6,837 bases of DNA, taken from the NCBI GenBank assembly GCA_014728785.1, contig WJKZ01000190.1, forward strand, positions 1 through 6,837, read 5' to 3'. Under the pieces are notes generated by a model. That model worked only from the letters and a program-made list of their open reading frames with translations, ran no database searches and was not told the origin of the DNA. Of this stretch, positions 6,682-6,837 are shown in pieces (within the stretch, counting starts at the first letter, position 1; each line of letters starts with the position of its first letter). Source of the DNA: Candidatus Omnitrophota bacterium. Its GTDB lineage: Bacteria; Omnitrophota; Gorgyraeia; Duberdicusellales; 4484-171. A program made the position numbers and the translations under genes.

Positions 6682-6701
6682 GTGTTTTTTTGTGTTTTTT
6701 T
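6674..6701. repeat. Tandem 10-bp repeat of T-tracts (TTTTTTTGTG)
   Basis: T8 at 6674-6681, T7 at 6685-6691 and T7 at 6695-6701 are separated by GTG. The unit TTTTTTTGTG occurs at 6675-6684 and 6685-6694, then a partial third copy continues to 6702. The 10 bp period equals about one helical turn, so the tracts face the same side and should curve the DNA. The array lies roughly 50 to 77 bp upstream of the predicted transcription start of the next gene. Confidence 0.85.
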
Positions 6702-6716
6702 GTATACTCAAAATAC

Positions 6717-6744
6717 TTGAAAATTTAGTTTTTTCTGTTATAAT
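6717..6744 (+). promoter_or_regulatory. Sigma70-type promoter of the basic AT-hook-like gene
   Basis: TTGAAA (6717-6722, 5 of 6) and a perfect TATAAT (6739-6744) are 16 bp apart. The start of transcription would be near 6751, about 21 nt before the ATG. The phased T-tracts upstream and the AT-rich spacer could act as an UP-like or curved-DNA activator. Together these predict high expression. Confidence 0.75.
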
Positions 6745-6755
6745 ATACGAAAGCT

Positions 6756-6764
6756 AAAAGGAGG
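6756..6764 (+). promoter_or_regulatory. Strong Shine-Dalgarno (AAAAGGAGG)
   Basis: AAAAGGAGG followed by T is an almost full match to the 16S rRNA 3' end and lies 7 nt before the ATG at 6772. It is the strongest ribosome site in the window and fixes the start of the last gene. Confidence 0.85.
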
Positions 6765-6771
6765 TACGATA

Positions 6772-6837
6772 ATGAGTCCTGTAAAGACTAAAAGAAAGAC
6801 AGCCGCGAGTTCTAAAAAAGGAAGACCCAAGAAAATA
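6772..6837 (+). CDS. Lysine-rich protein with AT-hook-like motif (N-terminal 22 residues, runs off window)
   Basis: Only the first 22 codons are inside the window, and the frame is open to the last base. The visible residues begin MSPVKTKRKTAASSKK and continue GRPKKI. Nine of 22 residues are Lys or Arg, there is no hydrophobic core, and KKGRPKK fits the AT-hook pattern (a Gly-Arg-Pro core flanked by basic residues), which binds the minor groove of AT-rich DNA. The start is secure because of the strong ribosome site and the promoter just upstream. Possible identities are a histone- or HU-like nucleoid protein with a basic tail, a small transcription factor, or a larger protein with a disordered basic N-terminus. 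The sequence here does not decide between them. Confidence 0.75.
   Translation, partial: MSPVKTKRKTAASSKKGRPKKI

Noticed and set aside
6674..6701. Start of a CRISPR or other spaced repeat array
   Set aside because: The unit is only 10 bp, low complexity and without spacers; phased T-tracts explain it better.

Overview
This 6.8 kb AT-rich stretch looks like an ordinary chromosomal region of a diderm (Gram-negative-type) bacterium. A lipobox-bearing OmpA-family lipoprotein and a Sec-exported TPR protein imply an outer membrane and a periplasm. The mix of a TrpB2-type tryptophan synthase beta chain, a Ste24-type protease and strong AT-rich sigma70-like promoters would suit an uncultivated anaerobic lineage. 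I cannot name the phylum from the sequence alone. Every gene I can support lies on the + strand. I see no tRNA, rRNA, CRISPR array, insertion sequence or phage gene.

Bases 1-4131 look like one run of closely spaced genes. First comes the C-terminal part of trpB2, which enters from the left edge. It is followed by an MscS-type mechanosensitive channel (24 nt gap), a Ste24/M48 membrane metalloprotease (17 nt gap) and the Y-family polymerase DinB, whose start overlaps the protease stop by 8 nt. The functions are unrelated, so this is probably a shared transcript rather than a pathway. The DinB C-terminus lacks an obvious sliding-clamp binding motif.

Bases 4132-5633 form a separate two-gene cell-envelope operon. 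A promoter with a perfect TATAAT box drives an OmpA-domain lipoprotein, and a periplasmic TPR protein follows with a 4 nt ATGA overlap. The arrangement resembles pal followed by cpoB/ybgF in tol-pal operons, although no tol genes are in the window.

Bases 5634-6629 begin with a near-consensus promoter (TTGACA, 17 bp, TAAAAT) placed so close to the next ATG that the mRNA should be almost leaderless. It drives a 66-residue protein that looks like the HicB fold, with no HicA toxin beside it. A YgjP/DUF45-type zinc metallopeptidase follows.

Bases 6630-6837 hold the most striking non-coding signal. Three T7-8 tracts are spaced exactly 10 bp apart, and immediately downstream lies a strong promoter, then a perfect Shine-Dalgarno. 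These lead into a very basic protein whose first 22 residues include an AT-hook-like GRPKK. Phased T-tracts predict bent DNA, and an AT-hook would bind such DNA, so promoter activation by curvature or autoregulation is worth testing. I do not see a clear new defence or metabolic system in the window.
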